A stretch of DNA of 64,000 bases from Syngnathus acus (GCF_901709675.1 NC_051090.1:5909842-5973841); one strand, 5' to 3'; positions 24,721 through 38,309 are shown, counted from the first letter of the stretch. The notes: generated by a model not told the origin, from the letters alone. A program made the numbers and translations.

Positions 24721-26185
24721 TAAATGCTGCTCCGGAAAGTGTCCACCAACTAGACTTGATGACTTTGAAGGTCAGTGTGGCCAGAAGACAAAAGTCTAAA
24801 ATGTCTCCTCGATTCTATATTTGCAGGATTTTGAGAATGACATTTGAAAATTTCTCATTCAAGATTATGTTTACGTTTTTGTTTTTCAAGTCGAGCAAGC
24901 AGTGTAAGATAGAAAGCGCCTCAGTAAATTGAAGCTCTGGGTCTGCACTATCTAAATATTTTCTTCAGACACCTGACAAAGTGCAGCTTCCCGCGCCTGG
25001 CATTTTGTTTGTTTGCTTTCGGTACCTGACTGTGTACACACGCCAGATGACCTTCAAGCAGAAGGAACCCGAGTCACCCCTCGTAGTGTCCTTGAGCAAA
25101 GGATGCACCCCTGCCGCCCGGCCCTGGAGAACCTCTCCTATTTGTTGTCCTCGTCAAAAACCAATATTAGATGCGATTATCTTAGCATAGCATCATAACA
25201 GGCTTCAACACGTGAGGGCACACGTGAAGAATTTGTTTTGTCTTTCTAATGATTACAACAAAATTGAAGGTGAAGTGTAAACATGAATCATAATTGTAAA
25301 AAAAAAAAAAATCTGACAGTAAATAAAAGAGGATTGTGAAAAAAGGGTTTCCGCCGGGTATGCTTTGTTAGTCGACGGCGTGACGGGAAAGGCTTCACGA
25401 GTGTGCATGTGTTGCGAGGGGTTAAATGAAAGTCAGTGCACACATGGGGCATCATAAGCAGACAATGAAAAATGAGAGTGGGAAAGCTGTACAGCCTGCT
25501 TCCCTGTGGGAACAGCCGCAAGCAGGCGTACGTACCTTAGGTGATAATCGCCGTGTGTGTGTGCGTGTGTGTGTGTGTTCAATTCAAAGTCTGCGAGGGG
25601 GGGGCAAATAGACAACAGGGGGAGCAAATGCAGCGTCGATTTTAACCTGGTGGAAGGCAGTTTAAATTTGCATGAGTGCTTTCTATTTCTACAAGGTGCC
25701 CATCTGATTAAATCAGGAACCAATTTCTGGAGAATCTCATCAGTTCAGCCTCTGCTTCGTGCATTTCTAATGAGTCGCTACCTTCAACGGGTTTTGTTTT
25801 GAAGGAGCCTTGGACCATTGTGAGGTTAAAGAGATGCAGTGGGGGAGATGCCTGCGTGTATGTTGGAGTGAAGCCGAGACAGTCTCCTGATAAATAAGCG
25901 TGCTTGCACAACATATCATTAATCAATACGTTTTATTTATGTGATTTGTTTATGTAAATTTAGGGGTGCACCCTGTGGGTGGTCATGCATTGATGCTTCT
26001 TTGCATGTTTTCTTCTTGGCTTGTAAGTACATACGTTTAAAGCGCACTTTTCTTTTATTGATGCTTGTATTTGATTGTTGGCTTTACGCTGCATATGATA
26101 GATATTTATTGACATTTTGGGAGAGTAGTGGGTGAATTTCACAAATGTGTCACTTAGCCCTGTTTTAGCCCTGCCCCCAAAAATC

Positions 26186-26379
26186 TGGATGGATGGATGG
26201 ATGGATGGATGGATGGATGGATGGATGGATGGATGGATGGATGGATGGATGGATGGATGGATGGATGGATGGATGGATGGATGGATGGATGGATGGATGG
26301 ATGGATGGATGGATGGATGGATGGATGGATGGATGGATGGATGGATGGATGGATGGATGGATGGATGGATGGATGGATG
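26186..26379. repeat. (GATG)n tetranucleotide microsatellite, about 194 bp
   Basis: About 48 uninterrupted GATG units. The reading frames through it (Trp-Met-Asp-Gly, or Ile-His-Pro-Ser on the other strand) are artefacts. Such tracts often grow from the 3' tails of teleost dispersed repeats ending in 'aaaatggatggatgg', though no repeat body is recognisable beside this one. Confidence 0.97.
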
Positions 26380-29181
26380 ATTCCAGCAAAGTAGCAGGAA
26401 GGCCATAATGTAAAACCAGCCTTGTTAGGGGAACAAACTTTTTTTTTATCCTTTGGCTGTTGAAGTCTCTCTCGGGCACCATTTGCGACATTATTAGATG
26501 TAAGAGCCGCTGTACTTTACAGCCTTGTTCTTTTGTCCCCCTAAAGGAAATTAAAGGTAAAAGGCCAACAACCGCTTCTATCTTGTCCTTTAACATTCTC
26601 TTAGCAACGTCGCTCTCTTTAGCCTCACAGAGGGCTCGTACAGCACTCAGCAAGTATTGAACATCGCCGCTCAGTCAGCGTCTGGACTCAATCGAATGTA
26701 TCTCAGAATTGGTGCAAGGAAGCTTCTAGTTGTATGCAAGAGGACTGCTCTTGCACATGGAGTGCGTTCATTCACGCGACAGATGCGGAGACTCAACCTG
26801 AAGTGAGATGCATCACGCGGGCATCATGTCAGACTATTTTTCAAGAGAATCTGAACAAAAGAATTGAGTCGAGCTCTCCGTGTGCATCTTGTGATGGGTG
26901 TGGTCAGAGATCCACGCAGAGCATGGCACATTAGTGCATTAAATCAAACGCCTGTGTGTCAGTAAATCTAATCAGAGATGTCAGTTTTTAACATGGCGCT
27001 CTGCAAATCTCCTTACTTTGTTCATTTGGCAAGGCAGGAAAAAAAAAATGCATCAACCTCTGAAATGAATTAGGTGAATCTATCAAATCAGGGCAACTTG
27101 CCAGAAAAGTGCACTTTGGAAAGGAAAAAAAATAATCATCCAAGATGTCTTGCATAATTCTTTGTGATGGAGTATTATTGGACCATTGGACGGGATAATA
27201 ACGTTGAACAACAGAATGCAAAATAGCACAGAACCACTTTTTATGTTTCGGGTTAGCATTATTTTCAAACGGAATAACCAATGTTTGTTTAACAAACCCG
27301 CATATTTTCAGTGAAGATTTATGTAAGAATAGGCCCAATATGGACATAATGTTCTAATTAAGTCAAGGACACACATCGCCTTTCATAATCAATGGCCATA
27401 TTTCATCTGCCGTGATTCCTGACATCAGCATGATTGCTTGGAGCTCTCGGCCCAGCAGGGAACGACAGCCCGCAACGCAGACGTTCACCCCTGCGGCTTT
27501 GCTTCTCCTAATCATATTACTACTTTTCACACTGCCCTTTTCACGCATGCAACTTCCTCTGAAATCCCAGAGGAGCATGGAACTGCTGACAATCATCCTT
27601 CTATTGTCACATCTGGAACTGGCCACCTTCATTTTTCAGAAGGTTATTTTGACTGAGTTTTGCTGATTGCACTTTAAGAGGACGAATTGACCGCTAAACA
27701 CTGCATTGAATTTTATATTAGCTATTTTTAGTTAGCAAACATTTAGTAGCATTGTATTTGAATAATTTCGAGCCTCCTGGTAGCAAAATGTAGTGCTGTG
27801 TAAGCGCAATTAAAATGTGTTAGCGATCTAGTGGTGATTGTTGATATTACAACTTAAAACTATAGTCAAGTTTCACGGCGTTTTTTTTTTTTTGCATTTT
27901 AGGTTTCCACAAATTTTCCTACAAATAGATGCCGGAATTACAAATGGAGGCACTCGTTTTTATATTCAATTGGGGGCGGGGCTATTTATACCGGCTGCCC
28001 AATTATTTCACATTTGAATCACAAAAATGGTGTGTTCAACGGTCTTCAATTCAATACTACTTCTCGTCTTCCATCCCCTTTCACAATACAGTTAATAATG
28101 ACAATTTGGTCCCTGAAGAGACGATGATAAACCTCAGCTCACCCGCGACACTAATACACGCAAGCTCAATAGAAACCGAATGAATGGATGACAGAAACAA
28201 CTGAATGTGTGAATTGCAAAATTTCCGCAAGGCATTGTGTCTTTGTGAGCTTCCACATGACAAAACTTGCCGAGTAAGCGCGTTTCAACAGCCCGGGTTC
28301 ATTCTGAGTGTACTTCGCACGAGTGCGTCAAGACAAGCAGATCTTCGACGTTGGTAATCATCTTCCTGTTTACTGTCGACTCCCGTTGTGTTCTACCAGG
28401 ATAAAGCGTCGCCCGCGGGGGCCGTGCACTACCTGTACATTTCTGTCTTCTTCACTCCGTCCGGCTGAAGTGAGGACTCGCACATAACTGTCCAGTTGGT
28501 CCGTTCTTATCTCATGTCAGGCCAAACAGCCCTCTGCTGACAAGTGCTATTTGACTCAGTCAGGATGTGCAGAGAGAGAAGCGAATAAGACCATTCCATT
28601 CCACAGCAGCACAATGCTGCCAATCTTTTCATCTGCCACTGACCTCCTTTTGTCTGATAGAATAATCAACACGCGCGCGGCAAGAGAGTGAAAATTGCCA
28701 TTCGCTCGCATAAACATGGCAACGGATAGTCAATCGTCCGCAGGGCTTGTTTTTCTCCCCGTGACAACCATTTGCATAGCTTTGATGTGCTTTGACAATG
28801 GTGCTCGGCAAGATGTGAATTATGTGAATGTGTCTTATTAGCACAGACAGAGAAAAGGTCATCGTGCCTCTTTGTTCCCAGAGCTCTTTTTCTTCAATTA
28901 AGGCTAATCACCAGCGGCCAACATTGATCCAGCAACTCAATTTCTTCTCATGGTTGAACTCGGGGACGACGTGCGTTAGCGTGTGTACACACTACGTAAG
29001 CGAAAATACTGGCACATACATGTCATGGATTATTTGACTGCTTGGTGTGATTCACGGGAAAGTAGTTTAGAAGCTGTATTTTGTATTTTTTTTATAGGTG
29101 GTTTATCTGTTAGTAAGTTTGTGCAAGTTGAAAGCTGTGTTTGAATCAAATTGTAGTTTTATGACCAAAGAATGAATATTT

Positions 29182-29571
29182 TCTTAAAGCACAGGTGTCA
29201 AAGTCTAGGCCCAGGGGCCAAATACGGCCCGGCACATCATTTTAGGTGGCCCGCAAAGACAAATTGTGCATTGAATTCATATCAATTCCAGAATTTCAAA
29301 TTGTTTTCACTTTTAAAAAATAGAGATATTGTTAGCAATTTTCATTACCATTCATTTTTCTAAATTATTTTTAAATATTTGATTAGATTTTTTTATTTTT
29401 AAATATTTGAATAGTTTTTCTTTTTGAAAACTAGTTATTCATCAGTTTGTTGTGTAGCCTATACCAAACATACAATATGAGACATCATACATTTATTTGG
29501 GTTAACAATTTTAATGGCCCTTTGAAGCAAACTATGACGATGATGCGGCCTGCGACACTCCTGTCTTAATG
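29182..29571. mobile_element. hAT-type MITE (374 bp) with 8-bp target-site duplication
   Basis: The left end reads CACAGGTGTCAAAGTCTAGG from 29190, followed by GGCCA…GGCCCGG and a GGCCCGC block. The right end reads GCGGCCTGCGACACTCCTG, ending at 29563. The termini are inverted complements over CAGGNGTC and the GGCC blocks. The flanks are TCTTAAAG (29182-29189) and TCTTAATG (29564-29571), an 8-bp duplication with one mismatch, the length produced by hAT transposases. The CAGGTGTCAAA…GGCCC terminus is familiar from teleost repeats. The interior is AT-rich and non-coding. Confidence 0.75.
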
Positions 29572-29615
29572 GATCTTTGATGTCTATAGCCGTCAATGGC
29601 AGTGAATGAGTTAAA
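29572..29615 (-). repeat. Short palindromic repeat, partial copy 2
   Basis: On the minus strand it reads aactcattcactgccattg then acggctatagacatcaaaga, the left arm and core of the family defined at 14523. It abuts the right target duplication of the hAT-type MITE, so the MITE may have landed at the edge of this copy. Confidence 0.7.
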
Positions 29616-30479
29616 TTGGACAAGTAGGTGAGTCCCAATACTTTTGTCCACACCGCAGCGAAAGTGCGATGCAGAAGATTCATCATGTGTCCCCGTGTGG
29701 ACACTTAGGTGTGTGCGTGTGTGTGTCAATTTCACCGCCATCCTGTGATCTCCAGCCCACGGAATGATTTACCTTTGTAGCGTAATGGAGCAATTTCTCT
29801 CTCTTTTTTCCCTTTCCCCCTCTCCTTTTTCCTCCTCTTTCAATCTGCAGTAAAATATTCTCCCGTTTAGCTCTGTGACAAGTCATCTGTCACTCACAAG
29901 AGCGAGGGAGGAGGCTCAACTGATGGATGAGCGTGTACCTGTGTGCCCGCGTGCGTGCGCGTGTCAATGAGACAGAATGCCAAGGCACTTTAATTTTTGA
30001 GGCTGTGGTTATTTTTTTCTAAAAGTAGTGATTGGTAACATCACAAACAAATCAATTATGTGTGTGTGTCTCACTGTATGTGTGTTATTTTGGGGTGGAG
30101 GAAATGAATGGCTCCCTGGAGAAGGAAATAAAATATTCATCTTGTCAGCTTTGTAGCAATAAACAATAACAATGAGAAGCAACTAGTCTTATTTGTGGCT
30201 CGCTTGTTCTTTCGCCGTTGTCAGTTGTTTCTTCGTAAAAAGACAATTATTATTCTGTGTGCAGACGCATGACTTGGGCCGACATGATGTATTATCGGCT
30301 ATTGCCTTGCAAGGATACCTCGCATTCTGTTTCAAAATGGCACGTGGGTCTGCTTTCCATGCTGGATGTAAAAATAGAGTAACATGATTGGTTTTGATTG
30401 TTAGTCCAGGTCTAATTTTGCTCCCGAAACTTTTTTTCCAAATCAGTTTCTGGTCCTCAGGACCGATGATTAAAAATTC

Positions 30480-30640
30480 AGTTGATTCATTGTCTGCCTC
30501 CTAATGACAGGGTGCAGATATAAACACAAAAGGGCCTAAAATTGAACCTTGGGGCACACCACGTTACTTCATAGACTTTTTGAGGAGCATGTGTCTGAAC
30601 TTACCATGAGAATTGTCTCAGTGATGAAGGGTACCACATA
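30480..30640 (-). pseudogene. Non-LTR reverse-transcriptase relic (antisense)
   Basis: The minus strand encodes RGVPQGSILGPF at 30528-30563. This is the hallmark GVPQGSILGP motif (RT block 4) of LINE reverse transcriptases. The frame is closed by a stop two codons upstream of the Gly and again shortly downstream, and no FADD catalytic block could be read in the flank. It is therefore a short, dead fragment of a LINE ORF2, perhaps of the L2 or Rex/RTE type; the family cannot be assigned from ten residues. Confidence 0.7.
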
Positions 30641-31535
30641 TTTTACTGTCATGTAGGCAAGTGCATCATTTGCCATTAGTCCTGGCTAGTGATTAAAATT
30701 GATCAAAATAAATAAAAATGATTGAATGAATACTTTGTGGGATGGATTAACCAACATACCAACCGATTCATGCATTTGTCACATTTTTTTCCAAAGCAGA
30801 AATAGTGTCAAAAAAGCAAAAAATAGGGGCGCCACCTCATTAGTTTTTGCAGGTGTACCTAATATTGTGGCCCCTGATGTTCTCTGTAAAGTCCAAGCAA
30901 GATTATGCAACCACAGGGACAATTTCCACTGACCTTTAAGGAGTGTAGCCAAGGAAAAAGCCATTTAATTCCAGGGCGGATCCATTTAACCTTGCAGAGA
31001 ACTTAAAGCTTTAAGATTGAAAAGATATTCACCTCTGTCAGCAGACACTCCCAAGTGAAAGACAAGACAAACATGAAATGAAGCTTTGATGAAACTTTCC
31101 AACATGGAGGTCTACAGTCGCCACGCGCATTGAAATAGTATCCAAGTTGCACAAATCTTCATCTCAGCGTGCTCTGATTTTCCTTTGGTGTCTTTGTTTT
31201 ACCACTACTAAAGAGAAGAATTATAGATGTATGATCATAGGCATGGAATCTGAAATTGTTTGTGTTCTCCAAACAAGGAAGTGTGTGCTTGCATCAAGAT
31301 GTTTAGTTGTCACTTCCAGTTGACTGTAAAATTAGCACATAAAACAAAAGTGAATTCAACATATATGTTGAAACACCTAAAATAGTCAACAAAATCACAC
31401 TGTAGTATATTGTTAATTCACATATATTGAATTCACATTTATTTATTTTTTTATTTTTTATTTTTTTATTTACCTACCTACATTAACACAGTAACATTTA
31501 TTTATTTATTTTTTTTTTTATTTTTTTTTATTTAT

Positions 31536-31931
31536 TTACTTACCTACTTGCTCACTCACTCACTCACTCACTCACTCAAAGTCAAAGTCAGCTTTATTGT
31601 CAATCCCTTCATATGTCAAGACACACAAAGAAACCGAAATTCCGTTTCCTCTATCCCACGGTGATGAGACATACAAGTAGACGACACAAAATAAAAACAA
31701 GAAGGCACAAACAATAAATAATAAATAAAAAATAATAAATAAATAAAATGAGCGATGAATAAATAATAAACCAATAACCCAATAAATAAGAGGAGCAAAA
31801 CTGAGCCAGTGTGCATACAGCAGACAGTAAGCATAGCGCAAAGAACAGGACGCTACGCAGAAAGGGGGAGCGAGTTCAGGATCCTAACAGCCTGGAGTAT
31901 GAAGCTGTTGCTTACTTACTTACTTGCTCAC
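31536..31931 (-). mobile_element. 5'-truncated antisense LINE 3' end with flanking duplication
   Basis: On the minus strand the element starts near 31910 with NSFILQAVRILNSLPLSA, closely matching the 'NSFFPQAVRLLNSLP' C-terminal motif of fish LINE ORF2. An A/T-rich 3' UTR follows, with ttgacaataaagctgactt and a TTTGAC/GAGT tail. The flanks are ttacttacctacttgctcac (about 31536-31554) and a near-identical copy at 31911-31931. This suggests a target-site duplication of about 20 bp from L1/L2-style insertion. The flanks are CTTA/CTCA microsatellite, so the duplication may instead reflect repeat expansion. Confidence 0.6.
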
Positions 31932-31957
31932 TTACTTACTTACTTACTTACTTCTTA
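31911..31957. repeat. (CTTA)n microsatellite
   Basis: About ten CTTA units with one CTCA interruption, matching the tetranucleotide sequence on the other side of the LINE fragment. Confidence 0.85.
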
Positions 31958-34330
31958 CTTATTTTCCGGGGTGGACACAAATCAATTTCCATTTTTGTCT
32001 TAGTTGATGTCCTGTGGGAAAAATTCTTTGTATGAACAAACATTTAAGGTTCTTGGTTTTTTTTTATGGGATGCATAAAATATCGTATAGTTGCTGCCAG
32101 CCGGAAATGGTGTACACAATCCTTTAGGCCACGCTATAATTTCCTTCCAAACACACGACACTTTATCGTATGAAACGATAAAATATAAGTACCATATGAC
32201 ATGGTCTGCTTTTTATAATTCTTTTCTGTATTTATGTTTGACACAACAGGCAGCTGTGTTTTTCAGTTGAAATGATTGGCTCTCTTTTCTTCTGTTTTTT
32301 CTTTTTTTTAGTTTTTATTATTAAGAGTGCCATAAGCCTTTAAGGGCACTGCGGCTCTGGCTGTTGCTGCCACAGGCTCTTTTCTGTAATAGCCTGTAAT
32401 TCCTTCTGTCTAGTGTAATCACCAACATGGCTTGACGCACATACACACACATCCACACACACATGCGACATATTCGCACACACTCACACGCAGGGAGAGT
32501 AAATCTCAAACCAAGTGAAAACCAATGGAACATTTTGGACAGCTAAGTCAGACAGCACTCTTCACCTCCATGTGGTTATTACACAGAATGAGGACGAAAA
32601 TGTTTTGGAAGAAAGATGTTCATTCCCTCTAGGAGACTTTCAAAAACTTTCCCAAGACAAGTTACATTGAAGTAATTTAGGGGAGACAGAAAACTGGATT
32701 TTTTAAGAAAAAAATGTAGGTATTTTTTTAAATGTTTTGGATGCAAAAACATTTTGGAAAATTTGCCAAGAAGAACAAAAAAGCCAGAAAATTAATCATT
32801 TCTTTATAGGAAACTACCACATAAAATTCTGCATTTTGGGAAAAAGCTAAAATAATATAAATATAAATAATGCAATTTAAATCAAAATTAATTGTTTTTG
32901 GGGGGATAAAAAATTATATTTTGGTGGAAAGAACATCACAAAAATAAACAGTGTAAATATATGATTATTTCCAGTAATCATTTGTGATAAAGAGGAGAAA
33001 GTTTTTAAACCTTCAAAAATCAAAATATGGAATGGAATAGACACCAAGCCAGGGTCTAGTCTGTCTTTGCCTTTGTATAGATCCATGTGACCCTGAACAG
33101 AATAAGAAAAGTCATTTAAAAAAAAAAAGGGATAATGGGGTGAGCGACCTCCCAGAATTTGGCGCTGGATACTTGGAAAGTACTTCACAGTGACCTTTTC
33201 TTTCTTTGTGAGTTTCTTTTCTATTTTGTTTACAAGTCAAACAGAGGGAGTATTGATCAGTTCCAGTGGCCTTTTGGATTGCCACAGAACATCCCATCCT
33301 CTCTTTGTTCTTCCCCTGATTGTCCTGTTGCACACTGAAAGATACTGCTCGTGCTACCACCAAGTGCATGTGTGTGTGTGTCTGTTTACGTTTGTCTGAT
33401 TGTGTGTGAGGAGCCCACGTGCCGATGCCAGACTAACCCCTCGGTGGCCGAAGAAGTTAATTGGCAGCATGTGGCCGTCTGAGAGGCCAAGTACTCGTCC
33501 ATTCCATCCTTCTCCTTCCGTCCCCACCCGTGTGTGACGCCACCCCTGGCACACACGGTGACACCGGTTTGTGTATACTGTACGTGCGTGTGACTGATCT
33601 ACCGGGGGTATAGAAGTAGACAGGGCAGCAAGGACCCCAGCTGCTGCTATTGTACCAAGGGAAATGTGCAGAGACAGGCTAGCATATTTGTGCCAAGACA
33701 AGCAGGAGCCTCGGGACGGGGGGGTCGGGGTAGAGAGTGATGAGGGAGGTGAACTTGGCAGCAGAGAAATAGAGAACGTGCCAGTCAGTGCTGTTGTGGC
33801 TAATAGTCTGGGCGCGATCATGACGCTACAAGTGACCATCTCGGTAGCTTGTTGGTATGACCCGACTGATCTCACAAGGATGCTAAAATCCTGAGGAGTG
33901 ATTTGGAAGAATATTTTAGCGAATATTCATTATATAAATTAATAATGGCAATCCAGGGTCGAACTGTTGCCATCATAAAAACTTCAACGATTTTACAGCA
34001 ACAGTGGGGGACTTGAGTCACATGACTTGACTTGAGTCTGATTCGAATCAGCAATTTCGAGGCTTGTGACTTATCTTTATCTTATCTTATTAAATACTGG
34101 CCTTGACTTGACTTCATTCCATTTACATTTGAAAATGTGATTTTTAAGATAAGAGCCTTTTGTTTTTAAAAAAAACATTTTCTGTTTGTGTCTTGTGAGA
34201 ATCTACAATATGATACGTTAAAGTATTTTACAGAATTAACTAAGGTAAAACTTGACGAGTTATTAATCAAAATAATTATCTAGACCTAGACTAAACACAT
34301 CTACCTTATAATTTTCTCAGAGAACTCTGA

Positions 34331-34508
34331 CTTCCTCCCACATTGCCAAAACATGCATGTCAAGGTAATTTAAGACTTGTTCATTGAGTTAAACGTGAGT
34401 ATGATTGGTAGTTTGTCCGAATGGACCCTGCCATTGACGGACGACCAGTTCAGGTTGCGCCCCGCCTCCCCTCGAGTCGCCAGCACACCTGCAATCCTAA
34501 TGAGCACA
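34331..34508 (+). repeat. Common teleost dispersed repeat, moderately preserved
   Basis: Landmarks occur in the expected order: cttcctcccacattgcc, aaaacatgcatgtcaaggta, gtgagtatgattggtagttt, ccctgccattgacggacgac, cagttcaggttgcgccccgc, cagcacacctgcaatcctaa, tgag. This is the body of a repeat met in many fish genomes. The final 'aagcgg…aatggatgg' tail is missing. It is non-coding and I do not assign it to a named family. Confidence 0.65.
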
Positions 34509-34796
34509 TCCGTTTCAATAACGTGAAAAAGTCAGACTCACTTAATATGAACCCTTAAAAAAAAATCTTATCTTCCAGCCAAGTGAGCAAATATATAAAT
34601 TTAAAGAGTTAAATAAATGAAAAAAAACTACATTTAAAAGTAAACAACTCGACGAAGGATTACAACTCCCCTGTTGGCTTTTGAATTTCTTATAAACATC
34701 AACAACAGAAGTAGGTGAGCTCATCTCTGTTCGGAATTTCGGTGCCATCAGAGCGTGTCGCATGTCGCAAAGCCTGCCTGAGAGAATGACCTCATC

Positions 34797-34818
34797 ACAC
34801 ACACACACACACACACAC
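34797..34818. repeat. (CA)n microsatellite
   Basis: About ten CA units; no other feature. Confidence 0.9.
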
Positions 34819-37800
34819 AAACAGAAGTACTTCTACGCTCAGGAGGATAAACCATTTTGATTCAGAATCTGACATCAGCCGTCTGACTCACTTTGGGAGT
34901 CACACACGGTGAGGTCATGAGCGCATCTCCCCTCCACTCACGATATTACTCGACAGACTTGCAAAAGTTGCTTGTACCTCAACTGTCACGTCAATGCGAA
35001 CACACTCCTCAGGTAGAAAGAACCTGGCGTTGCGTGTGTGTACGTTGCATCCTGTTTTCAGTCCCTACTGTCTTGAGACATCCTTTTTTTTTATGACGCA
35101 GTCTTCATTGGCGCCAGGCTGTCTGTTGGGCCCGCCGTTACACACGCACGCACGCCCCTCCGATAATGCGGTGGGAGTATAATGTTGCACCCAGGGAAAT
35201 GCTGCATCATGCAATTAATGGACGGACGCTTTCTGTTGTTTACCGCAGGGGCTTAACGCTCATCGCTTTATTACATAGGAGCGTCTATTCGATATTCTTT
35301 CCGTGACTACATGTGTGTGTTTAATGTGTACCCGCACCCCCCCCCATTATTTCAAATGAATGTGCACCTGCCTCGTTGCCCACGGGGGACCGGTGGCGCC
35401 ACAGTGGCGAGGGCACAGTGATCATCTGCTTACTGCTAATTGCCACAGAGGCCCACAACACACAGAGGAGCTCGTAGTTTATGTCAGGCCCAAATGACTA
35501 GCTTCAATCCATCAGCCAAGACTACAGTCTGACAATGTAATTGGATGTGTGTGTTACGAGGTGGACACTGACCAGGGGTGTGACGTGAATGTAAAAATGA
35601 CGATAAAGCGAAATTCGCCGATTTCCAAAATGACCAGAAAAAGTATTTTTTGTTTTGTTTTTGCAAAATCTTTTCGGAGCTGTCGTCATGCTGTCAGCAT
35701 TAGAAATGTAATGGAGAGTGACATTTTAGATGCAACACGTCTGCAGGCCCCCTTCTGGTACAAATAGGTACTGTCACACTTTCCCATTTGAGAAATTAGT
35801 CCGATTCAGCCTGTTAGCTTACGCTCACTTCAAAATGATTTCGTCATATAGTGTTTTGAAATGTTGACTCAATGACAAAAATGAATTTACATCCATAGAT
35901 GTAATGTAATAACTTAAAAACTGTAACATGTCAATTTAAAACTGTCTCCAAATGCAAGCATACGTTCACTAAATTAAAGGATAGAAAATGTGCGCAACAG
36001 TTTGACAGTTATGACTGCAACATCTAACTCCATAACGCCCCCACCAAAGTCTTTTTCAGATGATTTATTCCACGGAATAACTTTTTTTTCTTTCTTCAAT
36101 CTGACATAAAACTAGAAAATACTCGAGGGGGAAAAACAACATGACGAAATGAGTCACCAGAGAAGATGAATTTCCAAGCACAAGGGCAAACAAAACAGAT
36201 CATACTAGGATAAACAGCCACGCTTATGTACTCGGTATTTAACATACAGCGGCATCCCAACAAACTAGCGTCCTCCCCTGAGTGTTTTATTTAGATGAAA
36301 ATCGGAGATTTATGACTCCTCTCACTGTTTTATGGAAATCCCTGCTCATTTAATGTCTGCCGCATATATTCCCGATCAGGTGCAACTTAGTGGGTGTGAT
36401 ACGACGGCAGCCAACAGAACTTCAAATGGTCACTGTTGACGTTGCCGCCTTTGGGATTTGTCGAACAAATTCATTAACTAATTGAGTCGGCCATGATCAA
36501 TATTAGCGCGAACACTGCACGTTTGGCATCAAGCAAACTTTTACTTTGGCTCTCCATTCTGAAACATGTCTGATATTTATTTCAGTCACATAGTAGACAT
36601 ACAAATATACCGTCCTGCCACGTAACATATACTAGCTAACAGCTAAATGCTAATTTGCATATAAAAAGAAGACTGACGCCTCGAGAATTGATACGCCGTC
36701 ATGGCTACACTACACACACATGAATAAACATACACATGTGCGAGATTACCGGGAAGTTGTTTCTTAGGTGACACACTAAACAAGGACGTGGGCCCACGTT
36801 TGACAACAATAAGCCAAGCTAACATCTGTCCTCGTTTCCGTTTGCCAAGAACCGTTGGCCCGTCGGTTATAGATGGAGTTGCGTCGGGGGAATAAAGAAA
36901 TGTGTCATTGCGTGTGAAATGTTTGCCAAACTGACTATTTGCCTCAAATGAGCTGCTGGGGATCTGCAGGACAGCTGCACAAGCTTATTTGAAAACGGGT
37001 AACCTTCCTAACTGTTGACGGGATAAACGTTTGACAAGCTCGATGAGACAACAGCGAGGCGGACAATATAAAAGAAGTGTATGCACGTGTGTGTGTGTGT
37101 CCTATTTTAGTCCCGGTTGCCTTTGTCTGTTAGAGTGCTCGGAGAAGCTCTGACTGATGTGTCCTCTACGCTTGATTGATTCTGAAATATAGACAAGGTG
37201 CCGCATGTGTGAAAGCTACCAATTTATAAGCCTTCATCTTCAAACTTCATGACGTCTGCCCACACCGTCAATACGGGAGCTGAAGTTCCGAGCTAAGGAT
37301 GGTGACGCCTCGCTAAAGGCCAACTGTGTCAAATCCTCTGCCGTCTACGTTGTCTTATTACATTCACCAAGCAGAAAAGCATGAGGGATTATTTTCACCC
37401 GTGATAGTTGGTTAGTTTGTGTGATGGCAGGATCATGCCAAAACTACGCCGCCAATTTTTCTGAAACTTGGAGTCGTGGCAAGAAACCGTTTAAGTATGT
37501 CTAAAAATAATCATGAAATTATCGAAGTCATGATCAATAATCATAGAGAACGCATATTCAGCTTCAACAAAATAGCAGCGCTAGCAATGGCAAGCTAGCC
37601 TTAGCAAAGTTAGCAAACAAACCAACGTTAGTCGCAGTTACTAATTTGGTAGCATGACTTTTTTCAAAACTGAATTTTCGCTCTGCTTTTTTCTAGTTTC
37701 ATTTATTGGTAAACAAAACATCAACATTCTTTTATTTTCAAGAATTAGATATTCTGCCATAGTTTCAGCAAAGCTCCCGTAGCCTCAAGGTCAACGTGAG

Positions 37801-38278
37801 GTGTGCCAGAAAGTACACAGCAAATGATTTATTTATGTATTTTTATTTCTTTACTTATTTATTTATTTCGAAATCAATCTCACTGTCGTTTTTTGTTGCA
37901 CATCCGAATAAGGATGCGCTCAGAGGAATTATTATTATTAATGGAACTGTCAACCACCACCGCCACAGAATGCAAATGGTTTTGCTAGCACAGCAGGACT
38001 TCATGTCACTTTATGGAACTGCTGGTGGCAAAGAATAATTCATTATCATATTTTGAGGTGTTGTGTGTGTTTTTTTTTTGTTTTTTTTTTAAATATTCCA
38101 CAAAATGGATGTTTCCTTCTCACCAAGTCGGGAGATTCCCATGTAGCCACAGTAAGGTTGACTGCAATTTCATGTTACTTTGTTGAGTTGACAGCACCTC
38201 ACATCTCATCCATCCCTTTGTGGGACTTTTTTTTTTTCTTTTTCATAACCTCCCCTGAGACTTGACAGAGCATCTCTA

Positions 38279-38309
38279 TATCCATCATTTTCTACAGCGC
38301 TTGTTTTCT
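38279..38309 (-). repeat. Fragment of teleost dispersed repeat tail
   Basis: The words atatccatcattttctacag, cgcttgttttc match the reverse-complemented tail ('ccatccattttctacagcgctt') of the family at 34331. Only about 30 bp are left, so chance cannot be fully excluded. Confidence 0.35.

Noticed and set aside
26165-26653. Open frame of 162 codons on the minus strand
   Set aside because: Half of it is the Ile-His-Pro-Ser translation of the GATG microsatellite; the remaining part matches no family.
33354-33875. Open frame of 173 codons on the minus strand
   Set aside because: The longest non-repeat frame in the window, but it shows no domain, has biased low-complexity Ser/Pro/Leu content and no splice or promoter context. 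It is expected by chance in GC-richer intron.
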